64,000 nucleotides of DNA from Bactericera cockerelli (lineage: Eukaryota; Arthropoda; Insecta; Hemiptera; Triozidae). The position numbers and the translations under genes are program-made. Under the pieces are notes generated by a model. The model was not told the origin of the DNA and did not search any database. It saw only the letters and a list, made by a program, of their open reading frames with translations. The stretch is from contig CM044957.1 in NCBI GenBank assembly GCA_024516035.1, positions 558,001 through 622,000 of the forward strand, in the 5' to 3' direction. Each line of letters opens with the position of its first letter. Positions within the stretch are counted from its first letter, which is position 1. Shown here one piece after another: positions 23,801 through 32,151 of this stretch.

Positions 23801-26800
23801 ACCAGAGAAGAAAGGAGATACCAGCTTTGCCAGGTCAAACACAAAACATTGGCGCCTTAATAGAGTTGGCGTTAGGAAGAGCATGCGACCGTTAAATGTG
23901 GAAGTAGGAGAGCCAGAACCAACCTCAATTATGAGGAAGAGGTTGACCATTGTCAACCCCAAAGAGGTTTGAAAAAAGGCAAAGTGAAAGACGAAGAAGA
24001 AGACAAAAAAGAAAAGGAAGATTGGGATGGGTTGTCTTAAGCTTACAGCCTAAATAATTCAGACAGCTAAATAATTCGTAACCGTATCTTGATCTTATAG
24101 TGGACTTTAATCTGAAGTTCAAGCAACAAGGCCTTCTTCAACTGTCAGACTCGCCACTACAGCCTGTCACAGCCACTACTACAGCTTGTCACAGCCATCA
24201 CTACCCATCCCATGGTATGTCTTACAGCCTGTGGAAGCCGCCACTACATCCCGTCTTATCTCTCTTCCTATGCTTGGTTTTCCATTCATCATTCAGTTAC
24301 TATGTCTGTACTATTAGTGCTAGGCACGGCAGAATACATACCTACCATTGTATAGGAGGCCGCACCAAACTGTACTTTGTGATGCAGGTCGCCCTCTATG
24401 TACTACCATGTATGCACGCCTATGTACCCATGTATACATTATATGCTGAATGGCATAGCTCAGATCTATGCCTGGAACGCAGTAGTATTTATGTACGCGA
24501 CGCTAGGCTAGCACGGTGGCATATACAGTAGGGTGGAGCGAAATCGCACTTTTATTTTTATTTTTTAATGGAATAGTGAAAAAAAGTTGTCTATGGGCGA
24601 GAAACTTCCGAATCTGTCATTAATTTTTTTCTAAAAAATCGGGAAGATGCGCCCCGAGCCCCGCCTACTTTTGCAAAATTGTCATTTATAGACACTTTTC
24701 CTATGAATTTTCTAATTTTTTTAGTAATACTTTTTGAAATGGAATAGTTGTAAGTGTTTACTTTATAGAATGATCCATCATTATAAAAATAAAAATTAGT
24801 CAATTTTAAATGGTAAGTCTCGCCCCAAATTTGTCCAAATCTAACAAAAATTTCTAAAATCAGCAAAAAAGACACATATCTGCCGAATTTTCTAATTTTT
24901 CTGGGACATTTTTCCGGAACAGAATAGTATTTAAATACAAAAACATACTATCCTCGTTTACTTAGATTAAAAAGGTTTATAAAATTTACACGTTAAGTAC
25001 CGCCCCGAGCTGCACCAAGGCCGCCTAATATTCTAGTAATACATAGCTCTCTCTAGGCTCTCTAATTATGAGGATGGGCTCATGTACTGTGGTACACACA
25101 GATTTTTATTAATTTTTCCAGGGTACTTTTACAGGACACAATATTACTGAAGTACTACTTTATATTCTTTTCGTACACTTGTAACAAAAATTGACTCATA
25201 TATCACATTCTTAGTGTCGCCCCAAGTTGGTGAATTCATTAGTACATTTTTATATGCTACATGGGTAAAACACCCAAGTAATTACAATGAATAAGAACAA
25301 TATATTGATGAACGAAACTTTTTCTTCATATTATGTATAATTAAAATGAAATATAAATAGTTTAATAAAGGTAGGAGGTATAAAGTTATACAAAGTAAAT
25401 TTGAACGATTACAAATTACGTATTGACATTGGAAAGTACCTTTCTTTTTTATAAAAAAAACTTCAATTTTTCAAAACCGATTCGGACATTTCTAACTAAA
25501 AATTTGCTAATTTTATTTATTATTCAGGCAAAGTCCTTTTTTGTATGAAACACTGGAATCATTCTTCTGGATCCAATTTGATTCCCAATCAAACCATCTC
25601 TGGCTTTTTAACCAATCACAGTGCTTGATGCATTTGTCACAAGTTTGATGTACCTTGCGACGCACTGTGCGTGGCAGGGCACATCTGGAATAAAGTTTTT
25701 CATGTTGTTGTTTTCAACAATGTTGGCCAGATCTTCGATACTGATGTCTCTTATTAAAGGGGGCTCAGTCACAGGAACTTCGTGCCACTATATTAAACTG
25801 CTGTAGGATGTTGCTACAGTGACTTTTCTAACATCAGGGAACCTATTTTCTTCACGTGATTTTTTAATTATTCTGTATGCAATTTCCCTTTGAACTTTGC
25901 TGTTATCTGCCAGCACAATCAACAGCAAGTTTTCAGGATGCGCGTAGAAGGCGTTTCTCTGAATAACAGGATCTACTATTTTCTTTACACTTTCATCAAG
26001 ATACTTTCTTCGTTGAATAAGATCAAGCAAATGTTTGGGTCCATCGAAACAAGATGATCTATTTTTAATTGAAAACCACATTGGACCCTTTAATATGAAT
26101 GTAGTCAATGTCAATGTGCTACGAACTGTTTCTTGTTAAACGTGATAAAATTTTCGAATCTTAATACACTGATATTAATTATTTCGAGAGAAAAAAAATC
26201 GCACAAATCGTTTATCAGATAACACTCGCTGCTTTCTGTCAACTGAGTTGTGGTAGGCATAAAACCCACGGATTTCTACCAAAATCTTGTTTTTTTGTTT
26301 CTAATATTTAAGACCTTTTGTTGGCATTGATGGAGATGAATCATCATGTTTGTAAAGGATTCTATTTCTATGATGAGTCATCATAAGAAACAGAGGATAG
26401 TATACTTGAGTGTACCACAGTACATGAGCCCATTCTCAATCATAGAGAGCCTAGAGAGAGCTATTTATTACTAGAATATTAGGCGGCCTTGGTGCAGCTC
26501 GGGGCGGTACTTAACGTGTAACTTTTATAAAACTTTTTAATCTAAGTAAACGAGGATAGTATGTTTTTGTATTTAAATACTATTCTGTTCCTGAAAAATG
26601 TCCCAGGAAAATTAGAAAATTCGGCAGATATGTGTCTTTTTTACTGATTTTAGAAAATTTTGTTGGATTTGGACAAATTTGGGGCGAGACTTACCATTTA
26701 AAATCGACTATTTTTTATTTTTATATTGATGGATCATTCTATTAAGTAAACACTTACAACTATTCCATTTCAAAAAGTATTACTAAAAAAATTAGAAAAT

Positions 26801-28438
26801 TCATAGGAAAAGTGTCTATAAATGACAATTTTGCAAAAGTGGGCGGGGCTCGGGGCGCATCTTCCCGATTTTTTAGAAAAAAATTAATGACAGATTCGGA
26901 AGTTTCTCGCCCATAGACAACTTTTTTTTCCCTATTCCATTAAAAAGTAGAAACATCGCTCCACCCTAATATACAGGGTCGTCGATATATAGTTTACATT
27001 TAAAGGAAAATTAGTATATTTCACGGCTTTGCTCAGGTGTCTCGCTCATCTTAACCTTAATCTTTTTGATGATTCGTCTTTTATTAACGGGGGAAAAAGA
27101 TGAGAACAAATAGCAAAATAAACTTGTAAATATTTTCTGTCTTTCTGGCCGGCTATAATCAGAAGAACAAGATGAACCAGGTTACCAGGCCCTCATTTCA
27201 GAAACCACTTTCATAATCCCCAAATCTCCCTTTCAACCGTCACACAACACGCCCTCTGTTGATAGGTAATTTCGTTCAAATTATCCAATCAGAGTGCGTT
27301 GTGTGATGATCTGATGATTCAAAGGGAGATTTGGGATTATGAGAGTGCTTTCTGAAACGAGGATCAGTTCAGATAATGACGATTGAAAAAAAGCTGCGTA
27401 CACACGAATCAGAAGAACAAGATAATGATGATTGCTAAAAAAAAAGCCCCGTTCACACTCACCAGCTCGAAGATCAGCTCCTTCTCGTCCAGATGCTTCA
27501 GCTCGTAGCGGCTGCGGCGCGAGCTGTTGTTCACCGTCTGCGCATGCGTGTTGTGATGCGAGCTCTGCGCATGAGCGGCCTCTACTGCGTCGCTGCACTG
27601 GCTCACCGGGGAGAGGAAGGTGGGCGTGCCGTCAATTGTGTTGACGATGGGCTTCAGGAGGCCGCCGCGCTCGAATTCGTGCGCAGAAATCTTGCGCACT
27701 GGAGTTGTGGCGCCTGGTGAGAAAAGAGGGAATTAATAAATTAATAATTGTATAATATGGAATAACCGACCTCGATAGCTTGATCGATAATGCAGCGGAC
27801 TTGTAACCTGGAGGAGTTCGGGGGTTCAAGTAATTTGGATATCACAAATTAATGTGATTAACACAAATATGATAGCTTATTTTTTTTAATGGATATGGTA
27901 TTTTTGATATTAATAGGGTACACTGGTTCATATACCAACTATACGACACATAAAAAAGCGACCATAATTGTAGACACAATTTTACAATCCATTTGCTGGG
28001 AATTGTACCGGCTACCCACATTAACCTCACCCAGACTGAGCAGGGCCGGAAATGCCAGTCTCCCATTTTTGAAGGAAACAGAATTTTCTTCGAAAAATCT
28101 GCCCCAATGGGGATTCGAACTCGGGATCTCTGGACTACGGGCAGTAGTCACAACCGTTACGCCACAGAGGCTGGCAACAAAACCCGGCAAACGTTCCTTT
28201 CCTCTATACATCAGATCACCCAAGTCTTTTCTTGAGGTGTGGCGGCACTGGCTGGAAGTTTGGCCTGCTCTGTGTGGAGGGCGGAGGAGGAGGAGGAGGA
28301 CACTCACCTGAGGGGGTGCGGGAGGTGGGGCAGGGGGGGCATTGCACGAGGGTGGGGGAGGGGAGGCCGTGTTCACACGAGGAGCTGCCCGTGGCGTGAC
28401 TCACCAACCAGGCGTCCACCACGCTCCGCGTAGCTTTC
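4076..28438 (-). CDS. Pde11: Dual 3',5'-cyclic-nucleotide phosphodiesterase, PDE11 type (10 exons, partial at both ends)
   Basis: Joined exons (28308-28438, 27463-27713, 12827-13159, 12356-12535, 11422-11529, 10170-10307, 7884-7994, 6970-7064, 5839-5902, 4076-4210) give about 515 codons in one frame. The product would hydrolyse cAMP and cGMP in the cytosol; family GAF domains are regulatory. Order seen: N-terminal [16 protein letters not shown] and [18 protein letters not shown] segments typical of PDE11; GAF-A from [20 protein letters not shown] through [27 protein letters not shown] and [12 protein letters not shown] to the NK..ND...DE motif; a linker helix; GAF-B from LLLHK through [18 protein letters not shown] to [17 protein letters not shown] carries an extra Pro/His-rich stretch of about 70 residues. 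The catalytic HD domain is beyond the left edge, and the initiator exon upstream of 28438 was not found. PDE5/6 are less likely because the N-terminal and GAF-A wording is PDE11-specific. Intron 2 is 14.3 kb. Confidence 0.92.
4838..5760. repeat. Degenerate tandem repeat (about 70-bp unit) in the Pde11 intron
   Basis: Repeated wording such as agagaataatgtggcctata, tctaggaagaataatgcc and agaataattcggccctaaaa recurs every 65-75 bases, clearest from 4850 to 5150 and decaying rightwards. No coding content. Confidence 0.8.
5761..5814. repeat. (GA)n microsatellite
   Basis: An almost pure GA run of about 50 bases, ending about 25 bp before the donor of Pde11 exon I. Confidence 0.95.
5839..5902 (-). 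CDS. Pde11: Pde11 exon I (GAF-B)
   Basis: Acceptor ctgttgcag|C, donor GGTGAG|gtaggtcct. The alternative gt six bases earlier would break the frame with exon J, so the later one was chosen. It encodes [20 protein letters not shown] plus Glu, the strand preceding TVNIVDAY in GAF-B. Confidence 0.88.
6306..6969. repeat. 20-bp minisatellite with two exon-H copies, abutting the exon H donor
   Basis: A unit of exactly 20 bases (tacctagtgtctacttgtcc, with t/c and a/g variants) repeats about 25 times. It is interrupted at 6615-6687 and 6852-6924 by copies of the last 73 bases of Pde11 exon H. Read on the minus strand each unit contains ctag|gtaggacaag, a near copy of the exon H donor accag|gtaggacaag. 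Confidence 0.93.
6970..7064 (-). CDS. Pde11: Pde11 exon H (GAF-B start)
   Basis: Acceptor ttccccag|GTATTA, donor ACCAG|gtaggacaag; 31 codons plus two bases that complete a Ser codon with exon I. Contains [20 protein letters not shown]. Two extra copies of its last 73 bases (6615-6687 and 6852-6924) lie downstream of the gene-proper donor. They lack the 5' part of the exon and an acceptor, so they are not independent exons. Confidence 0.88.
7127..7422 (+). repeat. tRNA-headed SINE, family C (representative)
   Basis: Head gcgcgcgattagctcagtgg...ggtcccgggttcgttccccg, then gtttgtaaaggataccttcc, a body ending cgaaataaaacaggctgtga and aacactcatcc. Minus copies: 10348-10617, 12672-12770 (partial), 31074-31172 (head), 49050-49153 (partial), 51261-51476, 55124-55200 (head only), 62800-63089. 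Plus copy of the 3' half: 36209-36358. Confidence 0.85.
7884..7994 (-). CDS. Pde11: Pde11 exon G (inter-GAF helix)
   Basis: Acceptor gttgtcag|GTACTC, donor GTACAA|gtaagtagta; 37 codons with phase 0 at both ends. [20 protein letters not shown] is the connecting helix between the two GAF domains, and [14 protein letters not shown] begins GAF-B. Confidence 0.9.
8819..10169. repeat. 48/42-bp minisatellite made of the Pde11 exon F donor junction
   Basis: About 29 units of 48 bp, with a 42-bp variant lacking one gagaag. On the minus strand each unit is gtgagtgtatgagaag... ...gaagtgaagaggaaccag, that is, the last 38 or so bases of exon F followed by its gtgag donor. Copies are nearly identical. Long open frames here on both strands follow from units divisible by three and are not genes. 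Confidence 0.96.
10170..10307 (-). CDS. Pde11: Pde11 exon F (end of GAF-A, linker helix)
   Basis: Acceptor ccacctccag|GTGATC, donor AACCAG|gtgagtgtat; 46 codons with phase 0 at both ends. [18 protein letters not shown] is the NK..DE-type GAF signature; the rest is the helix leaving GAF-A ([19 protein letters not shown]). The last 38 or so bases and the donor are repeated about 29 times in the adjoining array. The first donor met after coding sequence was chosen because the next copy runs into a stop (GTG AGT GTA TGA). Confidence 0.9.
11422..11529 (-). CDS. Pde11: Pde11 exon E (GAF-A)
   Basis: Acceptor cgtcgcag|GATACG, donor GCCCAG|gtcagtaata; 36 codons with phase 0 at both ends. Contains [20 protein letters not shown] followed by [16 protein letters not shown], the ligand-pocket strands of GAF-A. 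Confidence 0.92.
12190..12350 (+). repeat. tRNA-headed SINE, family D (representative)
   Basis: Head agtagcttgatcgataaggc...ggtggttcaagtcccggttt, then agtgagtttgagtacttgtg and gatatcacgaaagtgattga, then cacaaatatgataac. Its right end lies only about 6 bp from the Pde11 exon D donor. Other copies: 21985-22140 (-), 27760-27885 (+), 29128-29285 (-), 40862-41002 (-), 50710-50842 (-). Confidence 0.8.
12356..12535 (-). CDS. Pde11: Pde11 exon D (GAF-A core)
   Basis: Acceptor ctgtttccag|GCC, donor TATATG|gtgagtaaaa; 60 codons with phase 0 at both ends. It encodes [16 protein letters not shown] and [20 protein letters not shown], the central strands of GAF-A. Confidence 0.92.
12827..13159 (-). CDS. 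Pde11: Pde11 exon C (GAF-A start plus Pro/His-rich insert)
   Basis: Acceptor cccccag|GTGAAG and donor ATCCAG|gtgagccatg bound exactly 111 codons. The first 38 residues are the GAF-A opening ([16 protein letters not shown]...). The remaining 73 are a Pro/His/Ala/Val-rich insert absent from the vertebrate PDE11 GAF-A core. The exon is very GC-rich. Its acceptor pyrimidine tract is almost pure C on the coding strand (a run of about 25 G at 13163-13188 on the plus strand). Confidence 0.88.
14420..14785. repeat. (GGAGAA)n purine-rich microsatellite
   Basis: About 365 bases of nearly pure GGAGAA/GGAG/GAG on the plus strand, immediately before a 5S-derived SINE. The long Arg/Glu-rich (plus) and Leu/Ser/Pro-rich (minus) frames are by-products. 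Confidence 0.95.
14815..15046 (+). repeat. 5S rRNA-derived SINE copy with poly(C) tail
   Basis: Contains gcgttgaatgcaccggatct and gccgaagttaagcaacgtcc of the 5S-like head, with the TTGGATGGGTGACC part lost. The family tail follows, ending gcgacgttaat plus about 18 C. Confidence 0.8.
17089..17268. repeat. Inverted pair of family B SINE 3' ends
   Basis: 17089-17190 is a minus copy of the family B tail (aacactctttagtgaaaggt...). 17195-17268 is the same tail in plus orientation ending aaagagtgttg. Together they make a potential hairpin. Confidence 0.7.
17591..17781 (-). repeat. tRNA-headed SINE, family A copy
   Basis: Reverse copy: aatatcgccttatttatgct to the head gggtttcgaacccgcgactt...accactgagctaccgggaca. 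Confidence 0.8.
18010..18305 (-). repeat. Two adjacent fragments of the 5S-derived SINE
   Basis: 18018-18110 and 18160-18305 both carry the reversed family tail (cattaacctcatgcagcctg; ctttcaactgcatggtcata) and gctagcattacgaagtcttt-type sequence with the 3' part of the 5S-like head. Further tail fragments are at 16673-16747 (+), 8380-8440 and 48238-48275. Confidence 0.6.
19758..20035 (+). repeat. Short interspersed repeat, family F, with (ACA)n tail
   Basis: gtctggctgggggactttaa...gaccagtgtctcgctagagg...acaagccaggctagcttgca...tgtggttcaggacgagccaa...ccagctgtagccaagctggc(tacaacaacaacaac). Copies: 6094-6305 (+), 17783-17885 (+), 34654-34772 (-), 56310-56398 and 56549-56782 (+, interrupted). No clear Pol III boxes were recognised. 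Confidence 0.75.
20259..20499 (-). mobile_element. Short non-autonomous Helitron-like element
   Basis: Reverse copy of the 47409 family: 5' end A|TCTTAATATATAAATG at 20499, 3' end ...gcgggcgacagcccgCTTG at 20259 (CTTG instead of CTAG). It is inserted into the head of a 5S-derived SINE. Confidence 0.7.
20500..20643 (+). repeat. 5S rRNA-derived SINE, left half, split by a DNA transposon
   Basis: aaatgcaccggttctcgtag and caccgaagttaagcaacgtc are 5S-like, followed by family tail to gatatgacc. The SINE resumes at 23335 (atgaccatgcagttgaaagc, then gacgttaaaccc) after the TAGG element. Its left end is interrupted by a Helitron-like insertion. Confidence 0.75.
20652..23334. mobile_element. DNA transposon with TAGGCCGGAGTG termini and 8-bp target duplication
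   Basis: Inverted ends of about 190 bp start TAGGCCGGAGTGAAAAAAAT at the left and end ATTTCACTCCGGCCTA at the right. They share the inner block aaaatgatcttgagtctcca / tggagactcaagatcatttt. Direct repeats ATGACCAT flank both sides (20644-20651 and 23335-23342). It inserted into the tail of a 5S-derived SINE. The interior is AT-rich with a decayed transposase fragment near 21200-21470 (-). Confidence 0.85.
21200..21470 (-). pseudogene. Transposase remnant in the TAGGCCGG element
   Basis: Two minus-strand frames carry [13 protein letters not shown]...TEASQSVCG...[13 protein letters not shown] and, upstream, DEEIICLI. The pattern C/S-H-x-Q-x-V-x-R-x-I-x-L-V-T-x-A-S is shared with the remnant in the element at 24529-26968. 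Frameshifts and a family F SINE fragment (about 21508-21570) break it. Function is inferred from position between inverted repeats. Confidence 0.6.
23380..23560. repeat. Unclassified dispersed repeat
   Basis: gagcaaaaaaatatatatat...tttacaaaaacgaacacact...tccgatttctaacatt recurs, with changes, at 53640-53775 (gagcaaaaaatatattattt...gatttctaatatt). Non-coding. Confidence 0.45.
24529..26968. mobile_element. DNA transposon with TAGGGTGGAGCG termini, TIRs of about 560 bp and 8-bp target duplication
   Basis: Left end TAGGGTGGAGCGA and right end TCGCTCCACCCTA are inverted, and the match continues inward for about 560 bp (to about 25103 and from about 26412), for example gggcgagaaacttccgaatc / gattcggaagtttctcgccc. 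Direct repeats ATATACAG flank it (24521-24528 and 26969-26976). Between the arms lies a broken minus-strand coding region. The superfamily was not assigned; 8-bp duplications occur in hAT and P, for instance. Confidence 0.9.
25600..26114 (-). pseudogene. Transposase remnant in the TAGGGTGG element
   Basis: Minus-strand reading gives [20 protein letters not shown] and [20 protein letters not shown], then in another frame [20 protein letters not shown] and [19 protein letters not shown] ending in a stop near 25607. The CH-x-Q block aligns with that in the element at 20652-23334. The 5' part is absent, so this copy is non-autonomous. Confidence 0.65.
27463..27713 (-). CDS. Pde11: Pde11 exon B
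   Basis: Acceptor ttctcaccag|GC, donor GAGCTG|gtgagtgtga; 83 codons. It contains [20 protein letters not shown] and [10 protein letters not shown], a block conserved in PDE11 N-termini, then a His/Gln/Ser-rich linker and the lead-in helix of GAF-A ([14 protein letters not shown]). Confidence 0.88.
28308..28438 (-). CDS. Pde11: Pde11 exon A (most N-terminal exon found)
   Basis: Acceptor tgtgtttcag|G and donor CCCTCAG|gtgagtgtcc bound 43 full codons plus one base at each end. The first part, [16 protein letters not shown], is the conserved N-terminal PDE11 segment. The rest is Ser/Pro/Cys-rich low-complexity sequence. An upstream exon must supply the start codon. Confidence 0.82.
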
Positions 28439-28843
28439 CTGAAACACACGATGCACGGATGTTATCAGTTATCATAATTATGTCCGTCTCTTTTTTTTTT
28501 TCTTTTTTTTTCTTTTTGGTCTAAGCTCAAGAGTTTTCGAGAATTGTGGCAAATCTTCCAAGGTCCGTCCAAGTGTCGAGATAAAGCACATTAGCACAGG
28601 CTACAGGTCTGCCCATTGAATTCAATACTGGAGGAATTGGAGGAGCTCATACTAAGAGCACGCTCCGCTCTATGCTTGCGAATTTGCAGATCCCGATGCA
28701 GACACACACACAGTCGCAAATTATTCGCAAATATGAAACTGCACAAAACAAAACACACAGAAACTGCGTCGAGATTTAGTCATGCAAAAATAATAAGCCG
28801 TCAGTGGCGTGGATGAGAAATACGCGGGGGAGGGCTCACAAGT

Positions 28844-29060
28844 CTGTCCCGGTAGCTCAGTGGTAAAGGCGGCGCCCTGTGTATCTAGTGATTCCAGAGG
28901 TCGCGGGTTCGAAACCCAGCCGGGACATGACAACTTATATCCTCCCATTTGGGATTTTTACCACATAATATATACGTCTTGCGCTTACTGCTGGAATAAT
29001 GGGACTTCAATAGACCTAATCGGACAGTATAAATAAGGCGATATTATTATTATTATTATT
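28844..29060 (+). repeat. tRNA-headed SINE, family A (full length)
   Basis: The head tgtcccggtagctcagtggt...ggttcgaaacccagccggga has A- and B-box-like segments and a tRNA-like end pairing (tcccgg/ccggga). The body is acttatatcctcccatttgg ... ggcttactgctggaataatggg-type, then ggcgatatt(att)n. Other copies, all minus strand: 17591-17781, 38040-38238, 41190-41339 (internal deletion), 41571-41775, 57551-57743. Confidence 0.85.
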
Positions 29061-29854
29061 GGGCTCGAAATAGCTCTCCAGGTATGTTTTGATATTTATG
29101 TACAATTGAACATCTAGTCACAAAAGTTAAAAAAATTACCATATTTGTGTTGATCACTTTCGTGATATCACAACTTCTCAAGCTCGCTTTACTAAATCTA
29201 CGCTGAACTTGGGACTAGAACCACCGACCTCCAGGTTACAAGTCCGCCACCTAATCGATCAAGCTACTGAAGTCCGGTACATCTAGTTACAACTTCTCAT
29301 TTTTTCTGTTTTTACCGATTATTTCTCTCATATCTCGTGAGGAAAAATGAGTAATACGAACATAATAGGAAAAAATGAGTAATAGGAACAGTGGCAGCAT
29401 AACGAGGAGGAATGCGGATATGTGAAAATGATGAATTTATAGTTAAATTTACATGGAAATCGTTCTCTTATAAATAGGTTTCCCTTAATCCAGGTTTCTC
29501 CAAAAAAGAGGTTATTTTTTTTTTTTGAAGCGGTAAATTGGACATGGAAATTGTTCTCTTATATCCAGGTTTCTCTTATATCCAAGTTTATTTTCTGTTA
29601 TATCCAAGTTTCTCTTAATTCTCTTATATCCAAGTTTCTCTTATATCCTGCAGGTTCGACTGTATATCCCTTCAAACTTACACCACTGGCATTGACAGAT
29701 GCGTCTAATGCAGATATTTTAACGACTGTCACTATTAGGAACAGGATTTGTGAAGCATGAATTAAGAGTGGCAGACGGAATAGGCTAATAGGCTCATGAA
29801 TAACATCACAGGTTTTTAATATAATAGCAATCATTACCAATGTATGTTAATACT

Positions 29855-30092
29855 AGGCGCGGCCGGTAGGAAAAATTTTGGGGGTGCTGCCACATCATAA
29901 ACCGGACTAAAATGGCATAGAGTCGCTCTTTCAGAATCTAAAGACTTAAGAGTTTCTTTACCATGCCAATCATAGATAATAATGCATCAATTATTCCAGA
30001 AATGTGCGATAGTTTAAAATGTGGGTTTGAGAAAATCCTCTCTTTTTCGTCTGGGGGTGCTGTAGTTCAGTTCCTTAGCACCGGCCGCGGCT
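29855..30092. mobile_element. Small MITE-like element
   Basis: Ends ggcgcggccggt (29857) and accggccgcggc (30090) are near-perfect inverted repeats, and gggggtgctg occurs just inside both ends. About 235 bp, non-coding. Target duplication not clear. Confidence 0.45.
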
Positions 30093-30414
30093 GGTTATAT
30101 AATTGTACTAGCTACCTATTTATAAATTATTATAATATATGTAGATATTGCAGATAGTATGTGTTTGTAGATAATTATGTAAATAATTTATCTATGGTGT
30201 AGCACAATACCGTGTATTGGTAGTGAAGCGGTTAAGGTCCTTGTCTGGTGATGCAGGTAACGTAGGGATCCGTTGGTTCGAATCCCACCCAATGCATCAA
30301 TTTTTCACCACTTCTTTGAGTTAGTGACCAGTAAGAATAAGATTCTGAGGGTTAGGTGATAGAAAATGCTTTGAAGTACCACATGCACATTAGAATGAGA
30401 AGAACACACAGGAC

Positions 30415-30686
30415 TATAATAATAACACTTGGTGGAAGGTCACCACCAGGCGAGGATAATGCTCAAAACATTTTCTACCACCGAACCCTCAGAGTCTTAT
30501 TATTATGTGGTTACAATACCAGACAATGCTTCCTACAACATAACCCACAGAGTCTTATTATTATGTGGTCAAAAACTCAATTTAATAAGTAAAAATTCAT
30601 GCACTGGGTGTGATTCGAACCAACGGATCCCTACGCTACCTGGATTACCAGACTAGCGCGTTAACCACTTGATTACCAGTGCACAC
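30415..30686 (-). repeat. tRNA-headed SINE, family B copy with internal duplication
   Basis: Reverse copy carrying two successive versions of the cagagtcttattattatgtg segment (near 30491 and 30550), so about 60 bp longer than its relatives. Confidence 0.75.
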
Positions 30687-31330
30687 TATCCCATGTCACT
30701 ATTATAGCATTCATTCGTCGGGAATCAGAGGATACAAACATAAATGAGAAGGGCGGGAACAGCAGACAGATAACAAATGTATGCAGCAGCCTCAGCAAAA
30801 GATACATCAGTATGTCAGTGGCAGGAACGCGGGGCATATAATTATGTACAATGTACATACATCAGGAATATCAGGATAGATAACAAATGTACAATACCGT
30901 GTGCGCTGGGGGACGTTAAACACATACGGCCCCAGCTTTGTCGGGGAAAGTATCCCTTACACATAATTGTAACCAAATTTGAAACAGGGGCAAAGACTTC
31001 GATTGATATAGACCTCTCTTTAAATAAATGTTCATTGAAAAAAAAAAAAAAAAAAACAAACAAACAAACAAACAAGTGTAACCAAATTTAGAACACAATT
31101 TTTCTGTCGGCTCTTGGGTTTGAACCCGGGACTTTCTGTAGTCCGACCGAATATCTTACCACTGAGCTATTCTATTGTATTGTAATACGGGCGCTATCGA
31201 TCTGAATAATGTAAGGATACCTAATAGAAAACGATCAGTTGCATAACGTGGATATATTAATTAATTTATTTTTCTTCATTTTTTCTCGTTTTACTTCTCT
31301 CATGTTGTATATTAATTTGTAATTATCTGT

Positions 31331-31430
31331 NNNNNNNNNNNNNNNNNNNNNNNNNNNNNNNNNNNNNNNNNNNNNNNNNNNNNNNNNNNNNNNNNNNNNN
31401 NNNNNNNNNNNNNNNNNNNNNNNNNNNNNN
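31331..31430. other. Assembly gap (100 N)
   Basis: Exactly 100 N, the usual placeholder for a gap of unknown length. It lies between the penultimate ACLY exon and the most 5' Pde11 exon found, so it may hide the last ACLY exon and 3' UTR, the Pde11 first exon, or both. Confidence 0.97.
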
Positions 31431-31877
31431 TTTTTTCATTGTTAAAATAATTATTTGTACTGTACATATGTCCATTTATATCTAATAAAGTGTTGAATAA
31501 TAATAATAATAATACAATGTTTCCGAAGTGCAATCATGTGCCATTCTGGGTACAGCCCACATTCTCAGAAAGTTTGGTGTATAATTGAAAGCGATTTAGC
31601 TAACGTCTAAAGAATATGGTTTATTCTCGATGTTAATAATTTGTTTGTACGATAAAAAAATAAATTATCTTGCGTTGTATGCCAAAATAATAATACCATT
31701 AAAAAAATATCACTACTGTGATCAACGACAACTCTTTTTTTACTTTAAGAAAAAAAAAAAAAAAAAAAAAAAACGAAAAAAAAAAAAAACGAAAAAAATA
31801 TCACTACTTACACGCAACTCTTTATTAAGAAAAAAAAAAAAAACCCTGCACCAGGGGACGGAGCCCCCCCGACTCAC

Positions 31878-32151
31878 CGATGAACCCGATGGAGCGGCCC
31901 AGCACGAACAGCCCGTTGATGGCGCCCATCTCCACGTACTCCTGGGCCTCCTCGCGGGTGAAGGAGCCGCTGTGCCGCAGCAGATCCACGAAGGCGACGG
32001 CGATGACCCCGTCCACGTTCAGGATGAGGTTCGGCTTCTTGGAGGTGGTGATCTTCTCCACCTCCAGCGCGTAGTTGAGAAGGGGCGTGGCCGGGAAGCT
32101 GGAGAGGACGAACTCCTTGATGATCTTCACGCGCATGTCCGGGTTGTTGAT
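31878..32151 (-). CDS. ACLY: ACLY exon 16 (penultimate)
   Basis: Acceptor tcctcggccag|ATC, donor TTCATCG|gtgagtcggg; 91 codons plus one base. Contains [34 protein letters not shown] and [11 protein letters not shown]. The expected final HYLDQKRLKQG exon is not seen downstream. Confidence 0.95.

Larger units (their letters stand above)
13160..27462. other. Large Pde11 intron 2 (14.3 kb): remaining content
   Basis: Apart from the SINEs, microsatellite, Helitron-like element and two TAGG transposons listed, I see nothing supportable. Poly(T) at 13259-13283, poly(C) at 15027-15044, 16731-16747 and 16929-16946, and AT-rich sequence at 13290-14400, 15050-16200, 18310-19150 and 23560-24520. Short open frames there show no recognisable protein. 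Confidence 0.6.
28439..31877. other. Region between the Pde11 and ACLY exons found
   Basis: Contains SINEs of families A, B, C and D, a small MITE-like element, poly(A)/(CAAA)n at 31038-31075 and the N gap. No exon matching the ACLY C-terminus or a Pde11 start was found on the minus strand. 29290-29850 and 31173-31330 hold nothing recognisable. Confidence 0.6.

Noticed and set aside
24100..24531. 143-codon plus-strand frame
   Set aside because: Low-complexity start with short tandem words (cagcctgtcacagccactac), no recognisable domain, no splice or codon support.
27432..27720. Plus-strand frames of 70-75 codons near 27.5 kb
   Set aside because: Antisense shadows of Pde11 exon B, whose GC-rich sequence lacks stops.
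28850..28927. tRNA gene
   Set aside because: A- and B-box words and end pairing are tRNA-like, but the same sequence recurs with a common non-tRNA body and A/T-rich tail, so it is a SINE head. The same holds for families B, C and D.
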